Assembly (NCBI GenBank): GCA_021775575.1
Contig: JAJFHO010000060.1
Coordinates: 1-45,677, forward strand
Direction of reading: 5' to 3'
Length of the DNA stretch: 45,677 bases
Source: Hyphomicrobiales bacterium
GTDB taxonomy: Bacteria; Pseudomonadota; Alphaproteobacteria; Rhizobiales; Methyloligellaceae
Part shown: positions 24,835-34,466 of the stretch, piece after piece
How positions within the stretch are numbered: the stretch's first letter is position 1
Layout: every line of letters begins with the position of its first letter
Program-made: the position numbers and the translations under genes
Notes under the pieces: model-generated
Database searches by the model: none
Told to the model about the DNA's origin: nothing
What the model saw: the letters and a program-made list of their open reading frames with translations, nothing else

Positions 24835-26553
24835 ATGAAAACGGGCCGGATACAGTATGAATCTGCACGCATGCGTCAGGAGACGCAGGCATGCGGACGC
24901 GCGCCCACGAGCGGCAACATTGGTGCGGGCAAACTGGCATGGACCATGCTGATCAGCCTCGCCTGGGCGATTTTGACGAGTGCGGGTGCGCTGATCGCGG
25001 TAAATGGCGCCGCCTATGCCGCGGGTCCGGTGCCCGGCGGGCAGGTCTTCAGCCTCGCCAATCCGGAGCACGTTTCGCGGGTCGCAGTCACCGTAAACAA
25101 GTCGCAGACGGTCCGTGTCGACCATCCTTTTGCGGAAGCGCTGGTTGGCAACTCCGAAATCGCGGACGTTATTCCGCTGACCGATCGCACGCTCTACATT
25201 CTCGGCAAGGAGATCGGCGGCACGCGGATTTCGATCCTCGACAAGGATAAGAAACTGCTCGGCGTCATGGAGATCGAGGTTTCCTATGACGCCGATGCGA
25301 TCCATGCGCAATTCAAGAAGAGCATGCCGCGCTCGCAGATCAAGGTCACGCCCGTCAATGGCAAAATTCTACTGACCGGTTTCGTGCCCGATGCGATCGA
25401 ACTTGAAAAAGCGATGGCGATCGCCAGCCAGTATGCGCCGGAATCGGTGACGAATTCACTGTCCGTCGCCGGCTCGCAGCAGGTGCTTCTTGAAGTGCGC
25501 TTCGTCGAGGCATCGCGCAACGCGACCCGCAATCTGGGCGTGAACTGGAGAGCCGTTGCGCAATCCGCGGGCAATTTCGCGTTGAATACAAACCTGCCTG
25601 GCACGATCGGGCTCGGTGCGTTCCCGGCGACGACACTTCCTTTCGGTTCAATGGTCACCCGCCTGCTGAGCAATGGCGTGAACGCCGACCTGATCATCCA
25701 GGCGCTTGAGGAGAAGGGGCTCGCGCGCCGGCTCGCGGAGCCGAATCTTGTTGCCCTGTCGGGCGATACGGCCAGCTTTCTCGCCGGCGGTGAATTTCCC
25801 TTTCCGATCGCGCGTCAGGACGACACGATCACCATCGAATTCAAGAAATTCGGCGTAGGTCTCGGCTTTACCCCGACAGTTCTGGGGAACGGGCTCATCA
25901 ACCTCAAAATCGAGCCCGAGGTCAGCGAGATCGATCCCAACAACACGCTCGTGGTCAACGACACGACCATTCCGGGTCTGGTAACCCGGCGCGCCAAGAC
26001 GACGGTCGAATTGCGTGACGGGCAGAGCTTCGCCATCGCCGGTCTGTTGCAGTCCAACCATTCCAAGTCGTCGCGGCAGTTGCCGTGGATCGGGCAGGTT
26101 CCGGTTCTTGGCGCCCTGTTCCGCAGCGCGTCTTATGAGAGAAACGAGACCGATCTCGTGATCATCGTCACGCCGCGGCTGGTAAAACCCGCCGCGCCGG
26201 GCCAGCCGTTGATCACGCCATTCGACAAAACTGCGCCGAGCAACGATGCCGAGTTTTTCCTCAACGGGAAGACGGAGCGGCCGAGTTGGCGGGCGCATGT
26301 CGCGCGGACCCGCCACGCGCATCCGAAAAAGGTTCCGCCGGCCGGTCATATGCTGGGCGCGGGCGGGCCCGTGGCCGAGACACCGGGCAGCTACAAGGAC
26401 ACTTACAGCCGGTCCTACAAGGAAAGCGCCTTGCGCTCGTCCGACCTGATTACCGGCAGCCTTCCCAAGAAGGATGACACACCGGACCAACCCGCGGCGG
26501 CGCTGCCGGCGGCGGAGGGTTTGGACGCCGAGCTGGAAAGGGGCGGAGCATGA
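24835..26553 (+). CDS. cpaC: Tad/Flp pilus outer-membrane secretin CpaC (RcpA)
   Basis: BON/secretin domains: VTVNKSQTVRVDHPFAEALVGNSEIADVIPLTDRTLYILGKEIGGTRISI ...; secretin core VLLEVRFVEASRNATRNLGVNW ... ELRDGQSFAIAGLLQ ... LVIIVTPRLVKPA. Confidence 0.92.
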   Translation: MKTGRIQYESARMRQETQACGRAPTSGNIGAGKLAWTMLISLAWAILTSAGALIAVNGAAYAAGPVPGGQVFSLANPEHVSRVAVTVNKSQTVRVDHPFAEALVGNSEIADVIPLTDRTLYILGKEIGGTRISILDKDKKLLGVMEIEVSYDADAIHAQFKKSMPRSQIKVTPVNGKILLTGFVPDAIELEKAMAIASQYAPESVTNSLSVAGSQQVLLEVRFVEASRNATRNLGVNWRAVAQSAGNFALNTNLPGTIGLGAFPATTLPFGSMVTRLLSNGVNADLIIQALEEKGLARRLAEPNLVALSGDTASFLAGGEFPFPIARQDDTITIEFKKFGVGLGFTPTVLGNGLINLKIEPEVSEIDPNNTLVVNDTTIPGLVTRRAKTTVELRDGQSFAIAGLLQSNHSKSSRQLPWIGQVPVLGALFRSASYERNETDLVIIVTPRLVKPAAPGQPLITPFDKTAPSNDAEFFLNGKTERPSWRAHVARTRHAHPKKVPPAGHMLGAGGPVAETPGSYKDTYSRSYKESALRSSDLITGSLPKKDDTPDQPAAALPAAEGLDAELERGGA

Positions 26554-26909
26554 GCAACATCATCAACAGGACTATGCCTGGGCTGGCGGTAAAGGTTGGC
26601 TGTATTGGCGCCGTTATCTTGTCGTCGGCGCTGCTGGCGGCCTGCCGCGATACCAATCAGTATCTGAGCCGGCGCGACACCATCATGCTGGGAGCCGGCG
26701 ACGCCATGGCCCATAACCGCGCCGTGCATACGATCGACCCGTGGGCGCCGCACTCCAAGGACACCAACATTCCCGCCGACGGCAAGCGGATGATGGTCGG
26801 TATCAAGCGTTATCAGGAAAACAAGAGCCTGGAGCCGGAGGGCGAGGACACCACCGAGCGTTTCGAAGAGCAGGAGGGCGGTCCGCCGCCCGCCGGGCCC
26901 TCGTCGTAA
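26550..26909 (+). CDS. Small Tad-locus lipoprotein (possibly CpaD-position protein)
   Basis: Lipobox SALLAAC, then RDTNQYLSRRDTIMLGAGDAMAHNRAVHTIDPWAPHSKDTNI; start overlaps the cpaC stop. Confidence 0.7.
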   Translation: MSNIINRTMPGLAVKVGCIGAVILSSALLAACRDTNQYLSRRDTIMLGAGDAMAHNRAVHTIDPWAPHSKDTNIPADGKRMMVGIKRYQENKSLEPEGEDTTERFEEQEGGPPPAGPSS

Positions 26910-26960
26910 ACGCCGCCGGCGCGGCCAACGGAATGTTAAGCGCGGTATGATAGGCAGTGC

Positions 26961-28220
26961 TTGAGACCAGGCTTGTCGGACACAGGACGGATGCTGAGCA
27001 AATTCACCAGTAAGGGCAAGAAGAACGCCGAGGTCGCCGTTGATCTGGTGGCCGCGAACCCTGCTATCAAGCACATGGTGGGGGAGGCGCTGGATCGCGA
27101 CGAGCGTTTTACGCTTGCGAAAAGTTTCGACACGATCGAGGAGGCCGAGCAAAGCAGTCTGGCTGCGTCGAGCCCGGCTATTCTGCTCGTTGAAATCGAC
27201 CCCGCCAAACCGGGCGATCTGGCGGCGATGGACAGGGTTATGGCGGGGCCGGCACAAGGACGCGCGGTCATCGCCATCATCGATGCGTTGACCGAAAGCG
27301 CGGTTCGCCAGTTGCTGCATCTGCATGTCTCGGACCTGCTGTCGCGCGATTGCGAGGCTGATGGTCTGCTGCGCGCCTGCGAACGGGCGATCCGGCCCGA
27401 AAGCGAGCGCAGCCGCTTTGCCGGCGCCAAATGCTATGCTTTCATTTCCGCTGGCGGCGGGGCCGGCAACACCTCGCTCGCGATCCAGAGCGCCTTTGTC
27501 CTTGCCCGCAAGACCCGCCAGTATCAGTCGACCTGCCTGATCGACATGGATTTTCAGGGCGGGGCCGTGGCCGACTATGTCGATGTTTCGCCAAATCTGC
27601 AGCTTGACGAAGTTGCCCGCTCTCCCGACAGGCTCGACGCCCAGCTTCTGGAAGTGATGATATCGCGCCATGATACGGGCCTGGCGGTAATGGCGGCGGA
27701 AAGCGCCTTGCGCCCCTATGACAGTGTCAGCGGCGACTGGGTCACCCGGCTGCTCGACATGGCATCGCTCAAATTCGAGAGCATCGTGCTCGATATGCCG
27801 CGTGTCTGGCTGCCATGGAGCGAGAGCGTGCTTCGCGGTTCGGACCGCGTATTTATCGTCACCGAAATGACCGTGCCCGGGCTCAGACAGGCGCGCCGGC
27901 TGCTCGAGGCGATCAAGAAGCAATGCGACGGCGAAATCGACATCTCGGTTATCGTCAACCGTTTCCGCCAGTCGTTCCTTGGCGGGGTCAACGCGGTCCG
28001 CAAGAAGGATGCGGAAGATTTGCTCGGAGACTGCCTCGCGGGCTGTGTCGCGGAAGATTACAAACTGGTGCGCGAGGCGATCGACCGCGGCGTGCCGCTC
28101 TACGAGATCGACAAGAAGAACAAGATCGAAAAGGATCTGGAGGCAATTCTGTTCGCCGAGCGCCCGCAGACCCTGCCGGTTCCAGTGGACGAACCAAAGG
28201 CGCGCGCCGCCGGCGATTAG
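26961..28220 (+). CDS. cpaE: Tad pilus localisation ATPase-like protein CpaE/TadZ
   Basis: Receiver-like N-terminus, degenerate ParA/MinD P-loop AFISAGGGAGNTSLAIQSAFVLA, CLIDMDFQGGAVADYVDVSPN. Start codon not certain. Confidence 0.82.
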   Translation: MRPGLSDTGRMLSKFTSKGKKNAEVAVDLVAANPAIKHMVGEALDRDERFTLAKSFDTIEEAEQSSLAASSPAILLVEIDPAKPGDLAAMDRVMAGPAQGRAVIAIIDALTESAVRQLLHLHVSDLLSRDCEADGLLRACERAIRPESERSRFAGAKCYAFISAGGGAGNTSLAIQSAFVLARKTRQYQSTCLIDMDFQGGAVADYVDVSPNLQLDEVARSPDRLDAQLLEVMISRHDTGLAVMAAESALRPYDSVSGDWVTRLLDMASLKFESIVLDMPRVWLPWSESVLRGSDRVFIVTEMTVPGLRQARRLLEAIKKQCDGEIDISVIVNRFRQSFLGGVNAVRKKDAEDLLGDCLAGCVAEDYKLVREAIDRGVPLYEIDKKNKIEKDLEAILFAERPQTLPVPVDEPKARAAGD

Positions 28221-28488
28221 GTTGAGAACTCATAAATATCGTCCATTCCACGCAGTGGATTTTGTCTCTGACAAGGCAGAAGAACGCGGGAAATCTTCAT
28301 GATTTTCAAGTTCTTATAACGCAGGCAGTGGCGAAATCCACCACGCCTGGAGGATTGAAAAAAAGGCGGCCCATCCGCCGCGCAGCCGGCTCTCGAATAG
28401 GCTATGGCCTGTCCATCGGCCCGATTGCGCGGCGGATGAGCCGCCTTTTACGAATGGAATTGCACGATATTTATGAGTTCTCAACCTA
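28218..28488. mobile_element. MITE-like element, copy 1 (~271 bp) with terminal inverted repeats
   Basis: Left end TAGGTTGAGAACTCATAAATATCGTCCATTCC; right end reverse complement TAGGTTGAGAACTCATAAATATCGTGCAATTCC. Internal 24-nt stem, 23/24 paired (28361-28384 with 28426-28449). Confidence 0.85.
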
Positions 28489-28523
28489 GGCTCCGGACCC
28501 AAGCCTCATACCTGCGACGTCCA

Positions 28524-31500
28524 TTATTTCGACCGCATTTCCGCTTCGCGTTCCAACAGCCGCTCGACGGTTTGGCGCAGCAGCGCGTAGGTGGCGCTGG
28601 GCGAGGCGTCGAGAAACTGCCTGAAACGGTCATGGGCCAGGGGAAGAAGAACCGAATCCTCGGCGCATTTTACGGTCGCCGAACTGGTCCTGTCCGCGAA
28701 CAGCGAGTATTCGCCGATCATGTCGCTGGCATGAAGACGGCGGACCGGCCTGCGGGTCTTCGGCAGATAAACGTCGAGGCCCCCGGACATAATGAGGAAT
28801 ATCTCGCTGGCCGGTTCTCCGAAGGTGCACACGGTTTCACCCTTGGCATATTCCTCCGGCTGGAGCATCTCGGCGAGTTCGTGAAGTTCGTGGACCGGCA
28901 GGTTGCCGAAGAAATTCGATTTCTTCAAAATCCAGAATTTGGCGTCGGGCTCCTGGTCGAACTCGACCGGCTGCTCGGCGATTGTCGCCCGGAAGTCGGC
29001 GTCGCGGGGAAAGAGCTCGCTGAACTTGCCCGTTGCATGGACCGCGCCTTCCTTCATGACCACGACCTGGTCGGCCAACTTGGCGAGATCGAGATCGTGG
29101 GTGATCGCGATAACGGTCTTTTGCTTCGCGCGTTCCTGCAGCAACCTGTTCACGTTCCACCGCTTGACCAGATCGAGCGCGGAGGTCGGTTCGTCGAGAA
29201 GATAAGTTTCCGCGTCACGCAGCAGTGTCCGGCCGAGACAGACGAGCTGGCGTTGCCCGCCCGATAAGCGCCGTCCGTCCCGGCCGACGCCGGTCTGAAG
29301 GCCGGATTCGATCAGCATGGCCCTGAGCGGTGATGCGGCCGTGTTGGCCAGGAGGATGCGGTCGAGCTTGCGCTGTATCCTGGTATCCGCGCTCGGCGCC
29401 CCGGCGAACAGGAGATTGTCGCGCCAGTTCAGGCCACCAAGGATCCTGGCCTCATCGAATGGCTCGACCGCGCCGGCAAGCCGCCGCTTGAGCGGTCCTA
29501 TAAATTCCGCTTGCGCCGTGCCGTTGCGCGCGAGTCCAAGACGCGCCGGGTCCCTGATTTCAAGTTCCGCGGGCGCCGTCAAAAGACCGGCCAGCATCAG
29601 CTGCGGATTCGCCTGGTCCTGCACTCCCAGGTCTTCGAGCAGCGATTTGCGCAGCATCCAGACCGGCGGGGAAAGCGGAAAACGCGCCTTGCCGTTATAG
29701 TCCTGGGGGCTGCCGCTGCGCGACAGCAACTCCCGTGTCCCCTTCAAGGCACGCAGCGCAAGGCCCGACAGGGCGTCCGCGAAGGCCGTACCGGCGAGCG
29801 CATCGAGGAATGCACGGTCGCTTTTCTGCTGCAGCATCAGCAGCGCATGCCGTTGGGTGACGCCGCCGAGGATATGGTCGACGACAGGATGATGGAGCGC
29901 CGCGCGGCCATCGCGGAAATAATGGAGCTTTAGTCCAAGCTCGCCCTCGACCTCTTCCTGCAGCATCCGCCGGACCGCGTGGAGCGCGCCGCCATCTATG
30001 TGCCTGGCCAGCGCCATTATCGGCTTGCGGTCCAGCGCCCGCTCCATGGCGAGCTGATCGAGGCCGATCGACTCTATGACCGCCAGCTCTTCGCCGGTCA
30101 GCGGCCGGCTGAAGCCGGAGGTTGCCTTGTTGTTGCCGCCGTCCTCTTTTTCTTTTGCATGTCCCGGATTGTCCGCTGCCGGCGCGATGCAGCCGAATAG
30201 CAGATTGCCCTTGATCGACGCATTCACCAGCGCACTGGTTTGCGGCATGTAGCTGAAAATCCTTGCCCGCTCTTCCGGCGATAGCCGGGATATTGCTGTG
30301 CCGGCATACAGGATTGTGCCCTTGTCGGTTTTCTTTCGTCCCAGCATGAGCTGGCTGAGCATGGACTTGCCCGAGCCCGACCCGCCAATGATGGCGGTAA
30401 GCGTACGGGGTTTGAAGCTAACGTTTACGCCGTCTTGCCCGCCCTGAACCTGGCCGTCCGCGCCAAAGCGGTATTTGACATTGCTCAGCGAGAGCGCCGC
30501 GGGCGATTTGCGCGCGCCTTTCGGCTTGCTGCTGCGCCTCGCCGGGGCGGGCGAGGCATATTGCATCAATCGGTCCACGGCATGCTGATTGATCCGGAAC
30601 TGCATCCGCAGCCGGGCGATCAGCAGCATATGGTGGAACAGGCTTGGCAGTGTGCGGATGATGACCGGCACTTCGCGCAAATTGACCTGACCGGAAAAAA
30701 ACTGGACCAGCGCCGTGATGAAGGCGGCGAAGGCGGCCATATTCGTAATCTTGTAGTTTGCCGCCTGGCGCCGGTTGAGTGGAATCAATTCCTCATAGGT
30801 CTGCCGGCGCGGTTTCTGAATGTCGGTGAAGCTCCGAAGCGTACCGGCATAGAGATTGGAGACCTGGACTTCCGGAGACACATTCAAATAGTCGCCGAGA
30901 ACCGACTTTATCCTGTCGTCCTGATCGCTGAGCTGCCGCTGGATTACCGGCAAGCGGGCGATGATGCGGTTGGCTGTCCAGGCTCCCACGCCAACGACGC
31001 CGAAGCCGATGAGGGCAAGCCGCCAGTCGAGTTTGAGAAAATAGATTAGCGGCGCAACGAGATTGCACGCCGCGAACCATAATTCGGAAATATCGTTGCG
31101 CCGTTCGATGATCTGATAGGCGTCGCCGGTGAGCCGGTTGGCAATTTCCGTGGCCGCGTGCTGGCGGAAGAATTCATCGTCCTGGCGCAGCAGATTGGCC
31201 AGCACTTCGCGCTCGATGTCTTCGCGCGAGATCGCGGTCAGGCTGCCGGTGGTCCATTCCTTGGCAAATTCGATAAGCGCTCCGATCGACAGAAAGCCGC
31301 AATAGAGCAGGAGCAGGGCAAAGAATGTCTGTCTGCCGGCCCCGGCGCCAAATGATTGAAGGAAGGCGCCAAAGTTCACCGTGTAGAAATTCGCGCTGCC
31401 TTGATCGGCGGTTCCCGCCGCGCGGTCCGAAATCATTCCGTATAAGGCGTCGACCAGCTGCGAGAGGAGCTCGAGTTCGTAATAGAGAATGAATGTGACC

Positions 31501-31610
31501 AGGGTTCCGCAAACGAACAGCGCCAGGAAATGCCCGAGATATTTCCGGTTATAGACCGACAGCCAGTCCTGCAGGGCGGCGTTGGCCGGCATCTTGTTGG
31601 CTTTCGGCAT
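28524..31610 (-). CDS. ABC transporter (TM + NBD with large insertion) with C-terminal cyclic-nucleotide-binding domain
   Basis: TM N-terminus; Walker A IIGGSGSGKSMLSQLMLG; LSGGQRQLVCLGRTLL; Walker B TYLLDEPTSALD; C-terminal CTFGEPASEIFLIMSGGLDVYL...IGEYSLFADRTSSATVKCAEDSVLLPLAHDRF. Confidence 0.88.
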   Translation of the reverse strand: MPKANKMPANAALQDWLSVYNRKYLGHFLALFVCGTLVTFILYYELELLSQLVDALYGMISDRAAGTADQGSANFYTVNFGAFLQSFGAGAGRQTFFALLLLYCGFLSIGALIEFAKEWTTGSLTAISREDIEREVLANLLRQDDEFFRQHAATEIANRLTGDAYQIIERRNDISELWFAACNLVAPLIYFLKLDWRLALIGFGVVGVGAWTANRIIARLPVIQRQLSDQDDRIKSVLGDYLNVSPEVQVSNLYAGTLRSFTDIQKPRRQTYEELIPLNRRQAANYKITNMAAFAAFITALVQFFSGQVNLREVPVIIRTLPSLFHHMLLIARLRMQFRINQHAVDRLMQYASPAPARRSSKPKGARKSPAALSLSNVKYRFGADGQVQGGQDGVNVSFKPRTLTAIIGGSGSGKSMLSQLMLGRKKTDKGTILYAGTAISRLSPEERARIFSYMPQTSALVNASIKGNLLFGCIAPAADNPGHAKEKEDGGNNKATSGFSRPLTGEELAVIESIGLDQLAMERALDRKPIMALARHIDGGALHAVRRMLQEEVEGELGLKLHYFRDGRAALHHPVVDHILGGVTQRHALLMLQQKSDRAFLDALAGTAFADALSGLALRALKGTRELLSRSGSPQDYNGKARFPLSPPVWMLRKSLLEDLGVQDQANPQLMLAGLLTAPAELEIRDPARLGLARNGTAQAEFIGPLKRRLAGAVEPFDEARILGGLNWRDNLLFAGAPSADTRIQRKLDRILLANTAASPLRAMLIESGLQTGVGRDGRRLSGGQRQLVCLGRTLLRDAETYLLDEPTSALDLVKRWNVNRLLQERAKQKTVIAITHDLDLAKLADQVVVMKEGAVHATGKFSELFPRDADFRATIAEQPVEFDQEPDAKFWILKKSNFFGNLPVHELHELAEMLQPEEYAKGETVCTFGEPASEIFLIMSGGLDVYLPKTRRPVRRLHASDMIGEYSLFADRTSSATVKCAEDSVLLPLAHDRFRQFLDASPSATYALLRQTVERLLEREAEMRSK

Positions 31611-31664
31611 GGCGACTATGGCATCGTCCGGAGTTATCGGAGCCGAACTGGTGAAACAGGAAAC

Positions 31665-31933
31665 TAGGTCATGAACTCATATATGTCGTGCAATTCCGTA
31701 CGAACAGGGCGGTCCATCCGCTGCGCACTCGGCTCTCGAATTGGCCGTGGCCTGTCCTTCGACCCGCTTGCGTGCGTCTGAATCGTCGTTTTCAAGCCCT
31801 CGGGACGTGGTGGATTTTGCCGCTGGACGCGTTAGAAGGGTTTGAAAAACATGGATATTTCCAACGCCCCTCGGCTTTGCCGGAGACAAAATCCGGCGCG
31901 CGGAATGGACGGCATTTATGAATTCATGACTTG
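31665..31933. mobile_element. MITE-like element, copy 2 (~269 bp), inverted relative to copy 1
   Basis: Left end TAGGTCATGAACTCATATATGTCGTGCAATTCC; right end reverse complement CAAGTCATGAATTCATAAATGCCGTCCATTCC. Internal sequence (CGGCTCTCGAATTGGCC, GTGGTGGATTTTGCC, GAGACAAAATCC) matches the reverse complement of copy 1. Confidence 0.85.
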
Positions 31934-32080
31934 GCTTGAGCGGGAGCGGACATACAGACCCGCCCGATCCGTTAAAATTTGAGCGATTGGATTCGGTATA
32001 TTTTTTCTTTCTTTGCTTATCCTCTCAGGCTGCGGATTGCCGCAAAGGGTTCAAAGTGAGAGGGAGCGTGCGTCCGGGTT

Positions 32081-33487
32081 ATGGGACGATTTTCATCAGC
32101 AATATTGAGTCCGGTTACGGAATGCGACGATGATGCGCCGCACGAGGCGGAGTCCGTGCCGGGCGATCCTGTGGAGATTGAAGCTGACGAGGCGCCCCGC
32201 GACAGCAAGCTAACCCAGCCGCGTTTTCTCGAGGCGAAGGTGCGCCTTCACCGCATGCTGATCGAGGTGATCGATCTTTCGGTCCTTGAAAAAGTCAGCC
32301 GGGAAGAGCTGCGCGACCTGGTCGGAGAGGTCGTCAGCAAGCAGGTTCTCGACGAGCGTCTGCCATTGAACAAGGAGGAACTTGCGGAATTTTGTGAAGA
32401 GGTCTGCGACGAGATGACGGGGCTTGGGCCGCTCGAGCCGCTACTCGAGGACCCAACGATTTCCGACATTCTCATCAATACCCATGACCAGGTTTACGTG
32501 GAGCGTTTCGGCCAGCTTGAGCTGACCCAGGTGAAATTCAAGGATGAAGCGCACCTGCTGCGGATCCTGAACAAGATCGTCGCTGCCGTGGGGCGGCGCG
32601 TCGACGAGTCCCAGCCTATGGTCGATGCCCGGCTGGCGGACGGCAGCCGCGTCAATGCCGTCATCCGCCCACTGGCCGTCGACGGGCCGCTGATCTCGAT
32701 CCGGAAATTCTCCAAGAAGCCGTTCTCGATGGACAAGCTCGTCGAGATGGGCGCACTCAAGAAACCGATTGCAGAGGTGCTTGCCGCCGCCGTCAAAGGC
32801 CGTGTTTCGATGATCGTGTCGGGCGGCACGGGCACCGGCAAGACAACAATGCTGAACGCGCTCTCAAATCATATCTCGGACAAGGAACGGCTTGTCACGA
32901 TTGAGGACGCGGCCGAGCTGCAGCTTCAGCAGCCTCATGTCGGGCGTCTGGAAACCCGACCGCCGAATATTGAAGGCAACGGCGAAATCCGCCAGCGCGA
33001 ACTGGTCAAGAATGCACTGCGCATGCGCCCGGACCGGGTGATCCTCGGCGAGGTGCGCGGCGAGGAAGCCTTCGACATGCTTCAGGCGATGAATACCGGC
33101 CATGAAGGGTCGATGGCGACAATCCACGCCAACAACCCGCGCGACGCCATCGCGCGGCTGGAGAATATGATCGGCATGGCCGGCTTCAACATGGGCGAAA
33201 CGTCGATGCGCTCGCAGATTGCCTCGGCCGTCGGCATGATCGTTCAACTGACACGCTTGAGCGACGGCACGCGCCGGCTGACCAGCGTCGCCGAGATCAC
33301 CGGCATAGAGGGCTCGATCCTGCAGATGCAGGAAATCTTCAAATTCGAGCGCACCCATACCGACGAGAACTACAAGGTGCACGGGGAGTTCCGGGCGACC
33401 GGCGTACGGCCAAAATTCATGGATGAGCTCAAGTTGAGTGGCGTCGAGCTGCCGTCCGAATATTTCGATCCCAAAGATCCGCTTTAG
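32081..33487 (+). CDS. cpaF: Tad pilus secretion ATPase CpaF (TadA)
   Basis: [77 protein letters not shown]. Confidence 0.95.
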   Translation: MGRFSSAILSPVTECDDDAPHEAESVPGDPVEIEADEAPRDSKLTQPRFLEAKVRLHRMLIEVIDLSVLEKVSREELRDLVGEVVSKQVLDERLPLNKEELAEFCEEVCDEMTGLGPLEPLLEDPTISDILINTHDQVYVERFGQLELTQVKFKDEAHLLRILNKIVAAVGRRVDESQPMVDARLADGSRVNAVIRPLAVDGPLISIRKFSKKPFSMDKLVEMGALKKPIAEVLAAAVKGRVSMIVSGGTGTGKTTMLNALSNHISDKERLVTIEDAAELQLQQPHVGRLETRPPNIEGNGEIRQRELVKNALRMRPDRVILGEVRGEEAFDMLQAMNTGHEGSMATIHANNPRDAIARLENMIGMAGFNMGETSMRSQIASAVGMIVQLTRLSDGTRRLTSVAEITGIEGSILQMQEIFKFERTHTDENYKVHGEFRATGVRPKFMDELKLSGVELPSEYFDPKDPL

Positions 33488-33496
33488 GGGCGCACG

Positions 33497-34465
33497 ATGG
33501 CCGATCCTCAGCTCATCCAGACCGCTATCGTAGTGCTCGCCGGAATCGCGGTGTTCCTGACGCTTGAGGCCGGCTACCTCGTCATTTCGAAGCGCCGCTC
33601 CTACAAGGGACGCGTGAACCGCCGGCTGAAAATTTTTGGCGATGTGGGCTCTCAGCATGACGTTCTTCTGACCCTGCGCCGCGAACGCGGGCTTACGTCG
33701 GAAGGCAGATACCGGCTGCCGTTGATCTGGTTTAACCGGCTGCTCTTGCAATCCGGCATCGGCGTGAGCGCGACCCGGCTGGCGACCATCGCCCTGTTTC
33801 CCGCCGCCGCCGCATTCGTCGCGGCCCATATTGTTTTGCATTTAATAATAGCCAGCATCGCCGCGGCGATGCTCGCGGCTGTATTTTTGCCGTTGCTCGT
33901 TATGCTTTTTCTGCGCCGAAAGCGGCGCAACAAATTTGCGGCGCTGCTGCCGGACGCGGTCGACGTTCTGGTCCGAAGTCTGCGCGCCGGGCACCCGCTG
34001 CCGATCGCGATCTCGATGGTCGGGCGTGAGATGCCCGATCCCATTGGCACCGAATTCGGCATGACGGCCGATGAGATGACATATGGTCTCGATCTCGATT
34101 CGGCGATGAACAATATGAACAGCCGCGTCGGGCAGGACGACCTTGCCCTGCTCGTGGTAGCGATTTCAATCCAGTCCAAGACCGGCGGCAATCTCGCGGA
34201 GATCCTGAGCAATCTGTCGAAAGTGCTGCGCGCGCGCTTCAAGATGCGGCGCCGGATCAAGGCGGTATCGGCCGAGGGCCGGGTGTCCGCGATCGGTCTT
34301 AGCTTGTTGCCATTTCTCGTCTTCGGCATTCTCAACGTTATGGCGCCCGGCTTTTACGGCGATGTCTGGGATAAACCGATCACACCGCAGGTCATCGGCT
34401 TTGCCATCGGGCTCATGAGCGTAGGCAATTTGATCATGTTCCGGATGGTCAACTTCAGGATCTGA
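33497..34465 (+). CDS. tadB: Tad pilus inner-membrane protein TadB (type II secretion F domain)
   Basis: LPDAVDVLVRSLRAGHPLPIAISMVGREMPDPIGTEFGMTADEMTYGLDLDSAMNNMNSRV; position after cpaF. Confidence 0.9.
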   Translation: MADPQLIQTAIVVLAGIAVFLTLEAGYLVISKRRSYKGRVNRRLKIFGDVGSQHDVLLTLRRERGLTSEGRYRLPLIWFNRLLLQSGIGVSATRLATIALFPAAAAFVAAHIVLHLIIASIAAAMLAAVFLPLLVMLFLRRKRRNKFAALLPDAVDVLVRSLRAGHPLPIAISMVGREMPDPIGTEFGMTADEMTYGLDLDSAMNNMNSRVGQDDLALLVVAISIQSKTGGNLAEILSNLSKVLRARFKMRRRIKAVSAEGRVSAIGLSLLPFLVFGILNVMAPGFYGDVWDKPITPQVIGFAIGLMSVGNLIMFRMVNFRI

Positions 34466-34466
34466 C

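Noticed and set aside
24597-24860. 87 aa ORF across the iterons encoding an 8-aa repeat (FLSMSANVFLSTLANG)
   Set aside because: Repeat is explained by the 24-bp DNA period; the ORF overlaps the cpaB end and cpaC start, with no coding evidence.
26415-27923. 502 aa minus-strand ORF opposite the cpaC end, the small lipoprotein and cpaE
   Set aside because: Antisense shadow of the tad genes, which have clear family motifs.
31979-32002. Sigma70-type promoter for cpaF (TTGAGC ... TATATT)
   Set aside because: Spacing of about 12 bp is too short for a standard promoter; not reported as a feature.
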